A stretch of 33,027 nucleotides of DNA from an uncultured Sphingomonadales bacterium. GTDB lineage: Bacteria; Pseudomonadota; Alphaproteobacteria; Sphingomonadales; Sphingomonadaceae. The notes under the pieces were generated by a model. It did not search any database. It saw nothing but the letters and a program-made list of their open reading frames with translations, and was not told the origin of the DNA. The stretch's first letter is position 1, and every line of letters starts with the position of its first letter. Positions 1 to 8,279 of the stretch are shown piece by piece. Made by a program: the position numbers and the translations under genes. The stretch lies in assembly GCA_903821685.1 (NCBI GenBank), contig CAIJLW010000061.1, positions 1-33,027 on the forward strand. The letters are read 5' to 3'.

Positions 1-645
1 ACGTGATCCCGTCAGCTCTCGAAAGCGTTGCACCATGGCCGGAATAGTCCCGCTCATCATCTTATATGCCGCACGGTTGACAATAAGGCGTGCGGACACT
101 TGGGAAATGATCGCCGTTTCGACGAGCCCGTTTTCGGCTAGGGTCTTGCCCGATGACACCAAGTCAACAATGCGGCCCGAAAGCCCGAGCGAAGGCGCAA
201 GTTCCATTGCGCCGTTCAACTTCACACATTCGACCTGAATTCCGCGCGCATGATAATAACGGCTCGTTGTGGTGGGATATTTGGTGGCAACGCGGATATG
301 CCCGCCATTGACATCGTCCGTTGCGCCCTGCGGCATCGCAACCGAGATACGGCAGCGGCCAATGCCAAGGTCAACGGGCGCGTACAGCTCCGAATAGTCA
401 AATTCGTCGATAACGTCGGACCCGACGATACCGATATGTGCCGCGCCATGGGCCACAAAGGTCGCCACGTCGAATGCGCGCACACGAATAATGCTGACCG
501 CAGGGTCATTGGTCGCAAACAGAAGCGCGCGGCTAGCCTCGTCAAAAAACGCGGCTTCAGGCTCTATGCCAGCCGCGTGCATCAACGGCAAAGCCTCGTC
601 GAGGATCCGTCCCTTGGGGATTGCAAAGATGATTGGTTCAGTCAC
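1..645 (-). CDS. hisG: ATP phosphoribosyltransferase HisG (3' end outside the window)
   Basis: HisG condenses ATP with PRPP in the first, committed step of histidine synthesis. The visible 215 residues begin [15 protein letters not shown], typical of HisG N-termini, and include [10 protein letters not shown] and the later stretch [18 protein letters not shown] around the PRPP-binding region. No stop is reached before the left edge, so the C-terminus is missing. Length and look suggest the short form, which in known cases needs the HisRS-like partner HisZ, but the long form cannot be excluded. The start is GTG at 645-643; no ATG fits and no Shine-Dalgarno precedes it. It lies 104 nt downstream of the hydrolase gene on the same strand but appears to have its own promoter. 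The other his genes of the window are about 16 kb away. Confidence 0.95.
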   Translation of the reverse strand, partial: MTEPIIFAIPKGRILDEALPLMHAAGIEPEAAFFDEASRALLFATNDPAVSIIRVRAFDVATFVAHGAAHIGIVGSDVIDEFDYSELYAPVDLGIGRCRISVAMPQGATDDVNGGHIRVATKYPTTTSRYYHARGIQVECVKLNGAMELAPSLGLSGRIVDLVSSGKTLAENGLVETAIISQVSARLIVNRAAYKMMSGTIPAMVQRFRELTGSR

Positions 646-655
646 AATGGCCGCG

Positions 656-683
656 CTTTAGGGCGCGCCGGCGGAAAGGGCAA
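656..683 (-). promoter_or_regulatory. Putative hisG promoter giving an almost leaderless mRNA
   Basis: On the minus strand TTGCCC (683-678) is followed after 16 nt by CTAAAG (661-656). The GTG start of hisG lies 10 nt further on. Transcription would begin about at the ATT codon just before the GTG, leaving a leader of around three bases. No ribosome-binding site is visible. The hexamers are only partial matches to the sigma-70 consensus, so this is an inference. Confidence 0.35.
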
Positions 684-749
684 TATCGCAGTGCCTATGG
701 TGCGATGTGATTATAGCATCAGCGCACGCGTATCCTATACACTCCAAGA

Positions 750-1664
750 TTAGCGTAAGAATTGCTCCATCGCCGCGTTCACTGCATCGGGCCGTTCCCA
801 AATGACAAAATGTCCGCAATTCTCGACCGGGGCGATTGTCACGTCGGGAACCAATTCTTCGATGCCATCGATATTAGTTGGCGGCAAAGCGAGGTCGTCC
901 ATAGCCCAGACGACTAAGGTCGGGATCATCAGCTGCGGAAACGCACCAGCGGCAAAGGCAGGGATTTCGGCATCTTCATCCATCGTTGGCACATATAGCG
1001 CAGAGGCGCGGTACCAGTTGAGCATGCCGAAACAGGCATCGCGATCCGCCCAATCCGCAAGCAACGCAGTGCGTTCCTCAGGCTCCATTGCGCTCGGCTT
1101 ATCCCATTTAACGGTCTTGAGCATTAAACCGGTCAGCCCCTGATCCTGCACAAGGGCATCATTCGCTGTGTCCCGAAAATCAATCATATATTGGCTGGAT
1201 GCCCGCTGATTCATATCGGTAATCAACAGGCGTTGAAAAAGATATGGATGCGGCGCGTTGGCAATAACGGCGCGCCGTACACGGCCTGCCCATGCAGGGT
1301 TGGGGGCATCGGGTTGACCATTTAACGCAACGCTCCATGCAATGGCGCCGCCCCAGTCATGCCCGGCGATGACAAATTGCTGCACATTAAGCGCATCGGC
1401 CAGTGCGAAGATATCGGCGGTCAATTTGTCGGCTGTATACGCCTCCACCTCTTTAGGCTTTGATGTACCCCTATAGCCGCGTTGGTCGGGCGCGATGCAA
1501 TAAAAGCGGTCAGCAAAATGCGCCATCTGGTGCCGCCAAGTGCGGTGTGATTCGGGAAAACCATGTAAAAATATGATCGCGGGATGTGCGGGGTTTCCAG
1601 CGGTAAACGCATCCATATCGATACCCGTCGACAGCGACAGGCGGTGCGGGGAAAGCTCAATCAT
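750..1664 (-). CDS. Alpha/beta-fold hydrolase, soluble epoxide hydrolase type
   Basis: A 304-residue cytoplasmic alpha/beta hydrolase. It shows the oxyanion motif HGFPES (34-39), the DQRGYRGTS stretch (60-68), the nucleophile elbow GHDWGG with Asp103, a cap-domain Tyr in NWYRAS (Tyr218) that could polarise an epoxide, an acidic residue at Asp256/257 and the catalytic His285 in CGHFVIWERP. An Asp rather than Ser nucleophile points to epoxide hydrolase (or haloalkane dehalogenase/fluoroacetate dehalogenase relatives) and not to an esterase. The cap Tyr favours epoxide hydrolase. The substrate cannot be told. The ATG at 1664 has a poor ribosome-binding site; only 18 nt separate it from the upstream gene, so it is probably co-transcribed with that gene. 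Confidence 0.85.
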   Translation of the reverse strand: MIELSPHRLSLSTGIDMDAFTAGNPAHPAIIFLHGFPESHRTWRHQMAHFADRFYCIAPDQRGYRGTSKPKEVEAYTADKLTADIFALADALNVQQFVIAGHDWGGAIAWSVALNGQPDAPNPAWAGRVRRAVIANAPHPYLFQRLLITDMNQRASSQYMIDFRDTANDALVQDQGLTGLMLKTVKWDKPSAMEPEERTALLADWADRDACFGMLNWYRASALYVPTMDEDAEIPAFAAGAFPQLMIPTLVVWAMDDLALPPTNIDGIEELVPDVTIAPVENCGHFVIWERPDAVNAAMEQFLR

Positions 1665-1682
1665 ATCAGTTTGCTTTGTTGC

Positions 1683-2201
1683 TTAGCTGACCCGCTTCAC
1701 GCGGATGCCCCGGCCGTTCATCACCAGCAAGAAGCTGCCAAGCGCACCGCGTTTGATGGTAAAAGGTTTGCCGTCCTTCAAGAGCAAGGGTGTCGCTTCC
1801 ATTGTCTGCCAGACCCCTGCATCTTTGACGATGAACTGGTATTTACCGGCACCTATTGATTGAACGCCCGCCAGATCGCCTTCCACTTGTTTGAATTCTG
1901 CTTCTTGCTCTGCGTTGCTTTCGCCAAAAAAAGGAATTTTGGGTAAGGAAAAACCAAACAAAGACTTTTTGGTTTTGCGCACATCATCTTGGTTCAACAT
2001 CACAATCTGACGGTTGTCGGTGGCGTCTTCCAACGCCTTGGTTGCCGCATCGAAGCACGTAAGACGCGCGCCGGCATCGGCCAAGGCACGACATGCGACG
2101 ATGTCTGTGTACACCTTCGGTCGGTTCGACTCTGCATCAGCGGTATAAGCAGGGGAAGCGCATAAAGCAGCCAAAAGAACAGCTTTAGTCAATTTAAGCA
2201 T
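1683..2201 (-). CDS. Secreted hypothetical protein with paired-Cys N-terminal motif
   Basis: A 172-residue protein of unknown function. Residues 1-20 are a Sec signal peptide (basic start, hydrophobic core, SPAYTA cleavage region), so it should be periplasmic. After it comes ACRALADAGARLTCFDAA (about 37-54), two cysteines 14 apart that could form a disulfide. A similar C...aRL.C(F/Y)D motif occurs in several small envelope proteins, including the type VI-associated TagO/VasI family, but nothing else here supports a T6SS role. The second half (about 115-172) looks like a small beta domain ending in GIRVKRVS. GGAGAAG precedes the ATG at good spacing. The gene follows bolA by 41 nt and precedes the hydrolase by 18 nt. 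Confidence 0.75.
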   Translation of the reverse strand: MLKLTKAVLLAALCASPAYTADAESNRPKVYTDIVACRALADAGARLTCFDAATKALEDATDNRQIVMLNQDDVRKTKKSLFGFSLPKIPFFGESNAEQEAEFKQVEGDLAGVQSIGAGKYQFIVKDAGVWQTMEATPLLLKDGKPFTIKRGALGSFLLVMNGRGIRVKRVS

Positions 2202-2242
2202 ATATTCTTCTCCGCTATGGCCTGTTATGTGCGCTGGAATAT

Positions 2243-2521
2243 CTAAACTTCGCCCGGCGCACTAGCCTTGATTGCCAACGCATGCACCCGCGATCCGGGA
2301 ATATCCCCCAGCGCCTTGTTCACCATGCGCTGCCGCGTCAGGCGAGATACGCCTGTAAATGCAGCGCTTTCGATCTCAATCGTAAAGTGGGATTCGCCAG
2401 ACCCATCATCGCCGCTATGGCCATGATGCTGTGCACTGTCGTTTATAACGGCAAGGCGGCTTGGTGCGAATGCTGCTTCAAGCAACATTTCCATTTCTAT
2501 GTGTGCAGGACCTTTTTTCAT
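2243..2521 (-). CDS. bolA: BolA family protein
   Basis: A 92-residue BolA-fold protein. BolA proteins act with monothiol glutaredoxins in iron-sulfur/iron handling and may bind nucleic acid. The family core is clear: INDSAQHHGHSG (26-37), ESHFTIEIESAAF (43-55), RQRMVNKALGDI (63-74) and the C-terminal RVHALAIKA (78-86) with the invariant His80. The open frame extends further upstream, but the ATG at 2521 has GGGAAGAG just before it and gives the usual family length. It is divergent from the J-domain gene, with only 43 bp between the two starts. BolA beside a J-domain gene and cobS/cobT is a recurrent alphaproteobacterial arrangement. Confidence 0.93.
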   Translation of the reverse strand: MKKGPAHIEMEMLLEAAFAPSRLAVINDSAQHHGHSGDDGSGESHFTIEIESAAFTGVSRLTRQRMVNKALGDIPGSRVHALAIKASAPGEV

Positions 2522-2564
2522 CCGCCGCTCTTCCCATATGGCAGGTTTTTCGCCAAGGAAAATC

Positions 2565-3161
2565 ATGGCCGCCGACCGTTCCACTGACCGATTTCATGGC
2601 CGCATTCAAGGGGGCGGGCGGCAATGCGCCTATCCGCGCTGCCGCGAAGCGGGGGAATTTCGCGCGCCTGATCCGCACGGTCAAGCAGCATCGGCCAATG
2701 GTCCCGGCGACTATCAGTATCTCTGCCTCGACCATATCCGCGCGTTTAACGCCGGCTATAACTGGTTTGCCGGCATGACGGCCGACGAGATTTCCATGGC
2801 GCAAAGCCCCATATATGCGTGGCCAAGCGAAGCGCGCGCCTTTCGCGCGAACGGCAATGTTGATTCGCCGCCCAAATGGGCGGACTTTAAAGACCCGCTG
2901 GATGCCATTTCCACGCGGTTCCGTTCGCGCATGCCACAGGAACGCGCAGATGGCCATTTTCTGTCGCCTGAGGACCGTAAGGCGTTAAAGACGCTAGGGC
3001 TTGGGGAAGATGCCGACCGGCGAGCATTGCGCAGCGCATATTCCGCAAAGGTGCGCGCCTATCATCCCGACAAAAATGGCGGCAACAGGTCTCATGAAAA
3101 GGCTTTGCAAGACGTGATTGCTGCTTATACGCATTTAAAAAAGCAGAGCGCGTTCGCGTAA
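2565..3161 (+). CDS. J-domain protein with Cys-rich N-terminal region
   Basis: A 198-residue J-domain co-chaperone candidate. The J domain is C-terminal (about 138-195), with the diagnostic HPD at 167-169 in [10 protein letters not shown], and should stimulate a DnaK-type Hsp70. The N-terminal part has Cys21-x4-Cys26 and Cys54-x2-His57, a plausible zinc site, then FNAGYNWF (61-68). This N-terminal module plus C-terminal J domain is a known alphaproteobacterial class, different from full DnaJ. The start at 2565 is chosen for AAGGAAA at good spacing; an upstream in-frame ATG at 2499 would overlap bolA and add an unlikely N-terminus. cobS follows after 85 nt on the same strand. Confidence 0.9.
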   Translation: MAADRSTDRFHGRIQGGGRQCAYPRCREAGEFRAPDPHGQAASANGPGDYQYLCLDHIRAFNAGYNWFAGMTADEISMAQSPIYAWPSEARAFRANGNVDSPPKWADFKDPLDAISTRFRSRMPQERADGHFLSPEDRKALKTLGLGEDADRRALRSAYSAKVRAYHPDKNGGNRSHEKALQDVIAAYTHLKKQSAFA

Positions 3162-3246
3162 AGAACAACCTCCCCTTCCCGTTCGCGTCCGGCTTATTCC
3201 CCACGAACGGCACAGGGACATCAAAACTGAACCGAGAAGAGACGAC

Positions 3247-4242
3247 ATGACCGACATTCCAAACATCCAAGCCGACAGCCGCGATACGACGATCCTCGCT
3301 GCACCTGACAAAATGGTCAGCGTGCGTGAAGTGTTCGGGATCGATGTCGATATGGAATGCCCAGCTTTCTCGATCGCCGACGAACGGGTCCCGGACACCG
3401 ACGACAGCTACGTCTTTGACCCTGACACTACATTGGCGATCCTTGCTGGATTTGCCTTTAACCGCCGTGTGATGGTTCAGGGTTATCACGGCACCGGAAA
3501 GTCGACGCATATCGAACAGGTTGCCGCGCGCTTGAAATGGCCGTGCATCCGCATCAACCTTGATGCGCATATCAGCCGTATCGACCTCATCGGGCGTGAC
3601 GCCATTGTCTTACGCGATGGCCAGCAAGTGACCGAGTTCCGGGAAGGTCTATTGCCTTGGGCGCTGCAGACGCCAACCGCATTGGTGTTCGACGAATATG
3701 ATGCTGGCCGCCCTGACGTGATGTTCGTGATCCAGCGGGTGTTGGAAACCGAAGGCAAGCTGACGCTGCTTGATCAAAACCGAGTCATTCGGCCTAATCC
3801 CTATTTCCGCCTCTTTGCCACAGCCAACACCGTTGGTCTGGGTGACACCAGCGGTCTGTATCACGGCACGCAAGCGATTAACCAAGGCCAGATGGACCGT
3901 TGGAACATCGTTGTTGGCTTGAACTATCTACCTGCGCAGGTCGAAAGCGAAATCGTTTTAGCCAAGGCATCGGGCACCGATGCAGTGACGGTCACAAACA
4001 TGGTGAAGGTCGCCGAGATGACGCGTCAGGGCTTCATCAATGGTGACATTTCGACCGTGATGAGCCCGCGAACAGTTATCACTTGGGCACAAAACACCGC
4101 GATCTTCAAAAATGTCGGCTTTGCGTTCCGCTTGTCGTTTCTGAACAAATGTGACGATGCAGAACGCGCCTTGGTCGCCGAATATTATCAGCGCGTTTTT
4201 GGGCAAGACCTGCCTGAAAGCGTTGTTGGCAAATCAAAGTAA
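3247..4242 (+). CDS. cobS: Cobaltochelatase subunit CobS (AAA+ ATPase)
   Basis: A 331-residue AAA+ ATPase of the MoxR/BchI type. CobS forms a ring complex with CobT that drives CobN to insert cobalt into hydrogenobyrinic acid a,c-diamide in aerobic B12 synthesis. Visible motifs are Walker A GYHGTGKS (79-86), Walker B ALVFDE (145-150) and sensor 1 LFATANT with Asn194. Length and N-terminus match full-length CobS. The ATG at 3247 is preceded by GAGAAGAGA. The stop is 40 nt before the peroxiredoxin gene; cobT follows two genes later. CobN is not in this window. CobS-like proteins also occur without the rest of the B12 pathway, so the in vivo substrate is inferred. Confidence 0.95.
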   Translation: MTDIPNIQADSRDTTILAAPDKMVSVREVFGIDVDMECPAFSIADERVPDTDDSYVFDPDTTLAILAGFAFNRRVMVQGYHGTGKSTHIEQVAARLKWPCIRINLDAHISRIDLIGRDAIVLRDGQQVTEFREGLLPWALQTPTALVFDEYDAGRPDVMFVIQRVLETEGKLTLLDQNRVIRPNPYFRLFATANTVGLGDTSGLYHGTQAINQGQMDRWNIVVGLNYLPAQVESEIVLAKASGTDAVTVTNMVKVAEMTRQGFINGDISTVMSPRTVITWAQNTAIFKNVGFAFRLSFLNKCDDAERALVAEYYQRVFGQDLPESVVGKSK

Positions 4243-4282
4243 CTAACGGCTATCTCGCCGTTCCAAGTTGAAAGGACGCTTT

Positions 4283-4816
4283 ATGCAACGCATCGCACTG
4301 GCACTCGCGCTTCTGCTCTCCACCTCGCCGGCATTTGCCGCGCTGAAAGCTGGAACACGGGCAACCGACTTCACCACGCAAGCCGTTCTGGCTGGCAAGG
4401 CTGACACCTTCAACCTCAATAAGGCGCTGAAGCGGGGGCCGGTTGTGCTGTATTTCTATCCAAAGGCATTCACGTCGGGTTGCACCGTTGAGGCGCATGA
4501 ATTTTCCGAAGCTGCGGACGACTTTGCCGCGTATGGCGCATCCCTTGTGGGCATGTCAGCAGACAATATCGATACGCTGAAGCGTTTTTCGGTTGAAGCA
4601 TGCCGCAACAAATTCGCCGTTGGCATCGCTACCAAGCCAATGATCAAAGATTACAAGGTCAGCTTGCCTATGGCCGGCATCACGAACCGCACGACCTATG
4701 TCATCGCGCCTGATGGTAAAGTGCTGTTTGCTTATTCCGACCTTGGCGTAAAGGGTCATGTGTCTGGCGCCTTGAACGCGGTAAAAGCGTGGCGGGCGGC
4801 CAATCCTAAAGGGTAA
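4283..4816 (+). CDS. Exported peroxiredoxin, BCP/PrxQ type
   Basis: A 177-residue thioredoxin-fold peroxidase that should reduce hydrogen peroxide or organic peroxides outside the cytoplasm. Residues 1-19 are a Sec signal peptide ending AFA. The peroxidatic site is FTSGCTVEAHEF with Cys67. The usual BCP resolving Cys five residues on is His72 here; the other cysteine, Cys107 in SVEACRNKF, lies 40 residues away, like the helix-3 resolving Cys of some PrxQ proteins. The start is the ATG at 4283 because AAAGGA lies 6 nt upstream; that motif would fall inside the gene if the in-frame TTG at 4268 were used. It is located between cobS and the small ORF before cobT. Confidence 0.9.
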   Translation: MQRIALALALLLSTSPAFAALKAGTRATDFTTQAVLAGKADTFNLNKALKRGPVVLYFYPKAFTSGCTVEAHEFSEAADDFAAYGASLVGMSADNIDTLKRFSVEACRNKFAVGIATKPMIKDYKVSLPMAGITNRTTYVIAPDGKVLFAYSDLGVKGHVSGALNAVKAWRAANPKG

Positions 4817-5028
4817 TGATGCGTAAAACGCCTCTCTTGCATTTGTCCCTGCTGCGCGCGGGCCGCACCGCGGCTGTCGAATATGGCGACATCCCGCAGA
4901 GCGCGCTCGCGCAAAACCCGCGCTATAAACCTGCGCAGAGCGATAGCGCAGGGGTTGAAGGCAGGGACTATTTCATCGTTACCAGCCACTTGCCTAATTT
5001 CCGCCCCCGCGTGCAAAAGACTGCCTGA
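4816..5028 (+). CDS. Small hypothetical protein between peroxiredoxin and cobT
   Basis: A 70-residue ORF I do not recognise. Its ATG overlaps the peroxiredoxin stop by one base (TAATG) and a second ATG follows at once. Its TGA ends 3 nt before cobT, so it would be translated by coupling within the operon. Codon third positions are mostly G or C, like the neighbours, which supports real coding. There is no signal peptide, membrane segment or cysteine. The N-terminal half is moderately basic; the C-terminal part contains GRDYFIVTSHLPNFRPR. It could be a short folded domain or a linker peptide for the operon. Confidence 0.5.
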   Translation: MMRKTPLLHLSLLRAGRTAAVEYGDIPQSALAQNPRYKPAQSDSAGVEGRDYFIVTSHLPNFRPRVQKTA

Positions 5029-5031
5029 CTA

Positions 5032-6846
5032 ATGTCGCATGAATCCCCCCTTGAGCAGTTTAAGCAGGTTCTGACGGGCACAGCCCGCGCACTTGCGCAT
5101 GAGCCGGAAGTCGAATTGGCCTTCACCGCCGATGCGCCAAGCCAGGCTGGCAAAAATTTCAAGGTTCCAATGCCGGGTCGCTTGCTTCCCCCCGATCAGG
5201 TGGCCGAAGCACGGGGATTTGCCGACAGCTTTGCACTGAAGCTGAAACATCATGATGCTGCGCGCCATGCCGCCTTGCGACCGTCCGAAGTCATCGCTGG
5301 TGCGGCCTTTGACGCCGTGGAAAACGCTCGGGTCGAGGCGCTGGGATCGCGCAACATGGCGGGGATCGCAGCAAACCTTGGCCATGCGCTTGAGCTTAAA
5401 CTGCGCACTGACCCCATCAGCCGCGCACAGGCCGCAGACGAAGTGCCTATCTCCACAGCATTGTCGTTGATCGTGCGCGAGCGCCTCACAGGCTTGCCGG
5501 TCCCCGCTGGCGCAGCCGCTGGGGTCGACATGCTGCGTGGCTGGATTGAGGAAAATGCCGGCAGCGACCTTGATGCACTTGCGCTTGCATTGGATGATCA
5601 ACGGGCCTTTGCCGCGCTGACGCAATCGATGTTGGAGCATCTGAACCTCACCGAAGGCGATATTGACCCGTCAGACGCCGACGAAGGTGGGGACGATGCC
5701 GAGGACAGCCAAGACCAAGACGGCGACAGCGAAGACGAGGGCGAAGGCGAATCTGGCCAAGCCGAAGCACGCGCCGAGCCGCAGCAGGGCGAAGGCGAAG
5801 AGACCGAGGCCGATTATGACGGCGAAGACATGGACGATCAGGACGGCGCCGACGGCGAAATGGGCGATGATGGCATGCAGCCCGTCACCCCGCAGCGCCG
5901 CAATTGGGACCATCTGCCGCAAAGCGATTACAAAATCTGGTCGACCAAATATGACGAGACGATCACCGCGATTGAGCTTGCAGACGAAGAAGAGCTCAAT
6001 CGCCTGCGCGCCTATCTCGACCAGCAATTGTCGAACCTGCAATCGGTCGTGACAAAGCTTGCCAACCGCTTGCAACGCCGTCTGATGGCGCAGCAAAACC
6101 GCAGTTGGGATTTCGACCAAGAAGAAGGCATGCTTGACGCCGCGCGCCTTGCCCGCGTTATTGTGTCCCCGGGCAGCTCTCTGTCCTACAAAATCGAACG
6201 CGAGACCCAGTTCCGCGATACGGTTGTGACGTTATTGATCGACAATTCGGGCTCCATGCGCGGACGCCCGATAAGCATTGCCGCGATCAGCGCCGATATT
6301 ATGGCGCGCACCTTGGAACGTTGCGGCGTAAAAACGGAAATATTGGGCTTTACCACCCGTGCGTGGAAGGGCGGGCAGGCACGTGAAGATTGGCTTGCCG
6401 CTGGACGCCAGCCCATGCCCGGCCGCCTGAATGACCTACGCCATATCATCTACAAAAAAGCAGACGAGCCGTGGCGTCATGCCAAGCGTAATCTTGGCCT
6501 GATGATGCGCGAGGGGTTGCTGAAGGAAAATATCGATGGCGAGGCGTTGCTTTGGGCGCATAACCGCCTGATCGCCCGCGCCGAAGACCGCCGCATATTG
6601 ATGGTGATTTCGGATGGCGCCCCCGTTGACGACAGCACCTTATCTGTGAACCATGGCGGTTATCTCGAACAGCATTTGCGCAAGGTCATCGAGATGATCG
6701 AAACGCGCTCCCCTGTTCAACTGGTCGCCATAGGCATCGGCCATGACGTGACGCGTTATTATAAACGCGCGGTTACGATCATGGACGTTGAACAGCTTGG
6801 CGGAACGATGATTGAGCAACTTGCAGGATTGTTTGACGAGGAGTAA
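5032..6846 (+). CDS. cobT: Cobaltochelatase subunit CobT (VWA protein)
   Basis: A 604-residue CobT, partner of the CobS ATPase in cobalt chelation. The N-terminal third (1-210) is the CobT domain. Residues about 212-283 are a very acidic Asp/Glu/Gly/Gln-rich linker, usual for this family. The C-terminal half is a von Willebrand factor A domain with the MIDAS motif DNSGSM (404-409) and a second metal-loop motif ISDG (526-529). Length is close to known CobT proteins. The ATG at 5032 has no good Shine-Dalgarno, in keeping with translational coupling to the small ORF ending 3 nt upstream. This is the last gene of the run; AT-rich DNA follows. Confidence 0.95.
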   Translation: MSHESPLEQFKQVLTGTARALAHEPEVELAFTADAPSQAGKNFKVPMPGRLLPPDQVAEARGFADSFALKLKHHDAARHAALRPSEVIAGAAFDAVENARVEALGSRNMAGIAANLGHALELKLRTDPISRAQAADEVPISTALSLIVRERLTGLPVPAGAAAGVDMLRGWIEENAGSDLDALALALDDQRAFAALTQSMLEHLNLTEGDIDPSDADEGGDDAEDSQDQDGDSEDEGEGESGQAEARAEPQQGEGEETEADYDGEDMDDQDGADGEMGDDGMQPVTPQRRNWDHLPQSDYKIWSTKYDETITAIELADEEELNRLRAYLDQQLSNLQSVVTKLANRLQRRLMAQQNRSWDFDQEEGMLDAARLARVIVSPGSSLSYKIERETQFRDTVVTLLIDNSGSMRGRPISIAAISADIMARTLERCGVKTEILGFTTRAWKGGQAREDWLAAGRQPMPGRLNDLRHIIYKKADEPWRHAKRNLGLMMREGLLKENIDGEALLWAHNRLIARAEDRRILMVISDGAPVDDSTLSVNHGGYLEQHLRKVIEMIETRSPVQLVAIGIGHDVTRYYKRAVTIMDVEQLGGTMIEQLAGLFDEE

Positions 6847-6898
6847 TGTTATTACAGAACAAGTGATTGTTTTATATTAACAATATATAGCCAAAATC

Positions 6899-6927
6899 TT
6901 GCAAATTATGTAGCGCGATGATAGTAG
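6899..6927 (+). promoter_or_regulatory. Putative promoter of the methyltransferase-like gene
   Basis: TTGCAA (6899-6904) and TAGTAG (6922-6927) are separated by 17 nt in the AT-rich gap after cobT. Predicted transcription would start near 6934, giving a short leader that contains GAGGAA before the ATG at 6960. The gap also holds ATTGTT/AACAAT, a 6-bp inverted repeat with a 7-nt spacer. The match is modest and untested. Confidence 0.3.
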
Positions 6928-6959
6928 AGTTTCTCATCAGTTGAGGAATCTAATTAGTC

Positions 6960-7535
6960 ATGTCGTCATTATTTGCCTTTTTTCTGGTCTTTTTTGCAAT
7001 AGCGCTGGTGCTTCCAACTGTGCGGGTTTGGCGTCAAACGGGTCGGAACCCTGTCGTACTTCCGCAAAGTGACGATGTGGCAGGCTTTGTTGGCAAATAT
7101 TTTAAACTGCTTATCATTTTTCTCGGGGTGTATCTTTTACTTGGGGCCTTAAATGTTGTGCGCCCCATTGGCCAAATATCTCTTCCTGAATATGCGTCGA
7201 TTGTAGGATGGTGCGTGTTAACAGCCAGCATTTTTTGGGTTGTAATTGCGCAATTCCAAATGGGCGGATCGTGGCGTGTGGGCATTGATACCGAAATGAA
7301 AACCGCGCTTGTTGTCCATGGGCTTTTCCAATTTAGCCGTAATCCGATTTTTCTGGGAATGATTATGCAGTTGGGCGGCTTGTTCCTTGCCCAACCGGAT
7401 GCCATTACATTCACCATTTTGGTGGCCGGTTATATACTAATTTCAATACAAATCCGCGGTGAAGAACAACATCTGATGGACATGCACGGCATTACCTATC
7501 GCGAATACTGCGGCAAAGTGCGGCGATGGATTTAA
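6960..7535 (+). CDS. Isoprenylcysteine carboxyl methyltransferase-like membrane protein
   Basis: A 191-residue integral membrane protein with about five hydrophobic segments. The C-terminal half shows the pattern of the ICMT/PEMT-like methyltransferase family: GGSWRVGI, then VHGLFQFSRNPIFLG, a membrane segment, and RGEEQHLMDMHGITYREYCGKVRRW, where the RNP and EE/Y..Y residues would contact S-adenosylmethionine. Bacterial members mostly have no known substrate, so the methylated target is unknown. GC content is about 46 % over 6961-7500 by hand count, clearly lower than the surrounding genes, and codon use is more AT-rich, which suggests acquisition or weak constraint. GAGGAA precedes the start at 6960. 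It stands alone between cobT and the nitroreductase. Confidence 0.8.
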   Translation: MSSLFAFFLVFFAIALVLPTVRVWRQTGRNPVVLPQSDDVAGFVGKYFKLLIIFLGVYLLLGALNVVRPIGQISLPEYASIVGWCVLTASIFWVVIAQFQMGGSWRVGIDTEMKTALVVHGLFQFSRNPIFLGMIMQLGGLFLAQPDAITFTILVAGYILISIQIRGEEQHLMDMHGITYREYCGKVRRWI

Positions 7536-7568
7536 ACTGCTCTTGCAATTCTCTACCGAGGTGACATT

Positions 7569-7588
7569 GTTTAATCGAACGATTAAAC
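7569..7588. promoter_or_regulatory. Perfect inverted repeat, likely repressor operator before the nitroreductase gene
   Basis: The arms GTTTAATCG (7569-7577) and CGATTAAAC (7580-7588) are perfectly complementary around a central AA. The right end is 15 nt from the nitroreductase ATG, where a dimeric repressor would block initiation. The size and symmetry suit a TetR-type (or similar) regulator, but no regulator gene is adjacent. The arms could also form a hairpin in RNA, though a 2-nt loop makes that unlikely. Confidence 0.6.
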
Positions 7589-7603
7589 CTGTGGGGAATA
7601 CCA

Positions 7604-8275
7604 ATGAACGTTACCGAAGCCGTTGCCTCACGGCGCTCTGTCCGGCAATTTCTGGATAAGCCGGTTGACCAAGCCACCCTCGCGCGCGTTATGGCCAAGG
7701 CGCAGCGTTCGCCCTCCGGCGGCAATACGCAGCCTTGGAATGCCGTCATCCTCACCGGACAGCCGCTGGCTGACCTGACGGTAAAGATTAAGGCGAAGGC
7801 CGCCACTGCCCCGATGGGTGATGGCCATGAATATGACATCTACCCCAAAGGCCTTGATGGCCGATACGAAGACCAGCGCCGCGGCGTGGGCAAGGCGATG
7901 TTCGATGCGCTTGGTCTCGCCCGTGAAGACGGCGCTGGCCGCATCGCCCAGATGATGAAAAACTGGGACAGTTTCGGGGCACCGGTACAATTATTTACAT
8001 ATACCCGCAAATATATGGGCCCGCCGCAATGGTCGGACATGGGCATGTGGCTGCAAACCGTAATGCTCTTGTTGCGCGAAGAAGGCCTCGACAGTTGCGC
8101 GCAGGAAATTTGGGCCATGTACGGAACGACGATGCGCGAACTGCTGAACATCGATGCTGCGCATATCTTCTTCTGCGGTATGGCGATTGGCTATCGTGAT
8201 GCAGACGCAGCGGTGAACAATTTTACCGTCCCGCGTGTGGAAATTGATCAAGCGGTCCGCTGGGACGGGTTTTGA
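7604..8275 (+). CDS. Nitroreductase family FMN-dependent oxidoreductase
   Basis: A 223-residue flavoenzyme of the nitroreductase superfamily, using FMN and NAD(P)H to reduce nitroaromatics, quinones or a specific metabolite. The N-terminal RRSVRQF (10-16) and the SPSGGNTQPW stretch (37-46) are the FMN phosphate and ring contacts of the family. AGAGRIAQMMKNWDSFGAP lies mid-protein and the C-terminus ends RWDGF. GGGGAA precedes the ATG at 7604. It is not overlapped by neighbours, and the inverted repeat at 7569-7588 suggests it is individually repressed. The true substrate is unknown. Confidence 0.9.
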   Translation: MNVTEAVASRRSVRQFLDKPVDQATLARVMAKAQRSPSGGNTQPWNAVILTGQPLADLTVKIKAKAATAPMGDGHEYDIYPKGLDGRYEDQRRGVGKAMFDALGLAREDGAGRIAQMMKNWDSFGAPVQLFTYTRKYMGPPQWSDMGMWLQTVMLLLREEGLDSCAQEIWAMYGTTMRELLNIDAAHIFFCGMAIGYRDADAAVNNFTVPRVEIDQAVRWDGF

Positions 8276-8279
8276 AACG

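Noticed and set aside
1683..2201. Type VI secretion accessory protein
   Set aside because: Only the short Cys...RLxCFD motif is shared with TagO/VasI-like proteins, and no T6SS gene is near.
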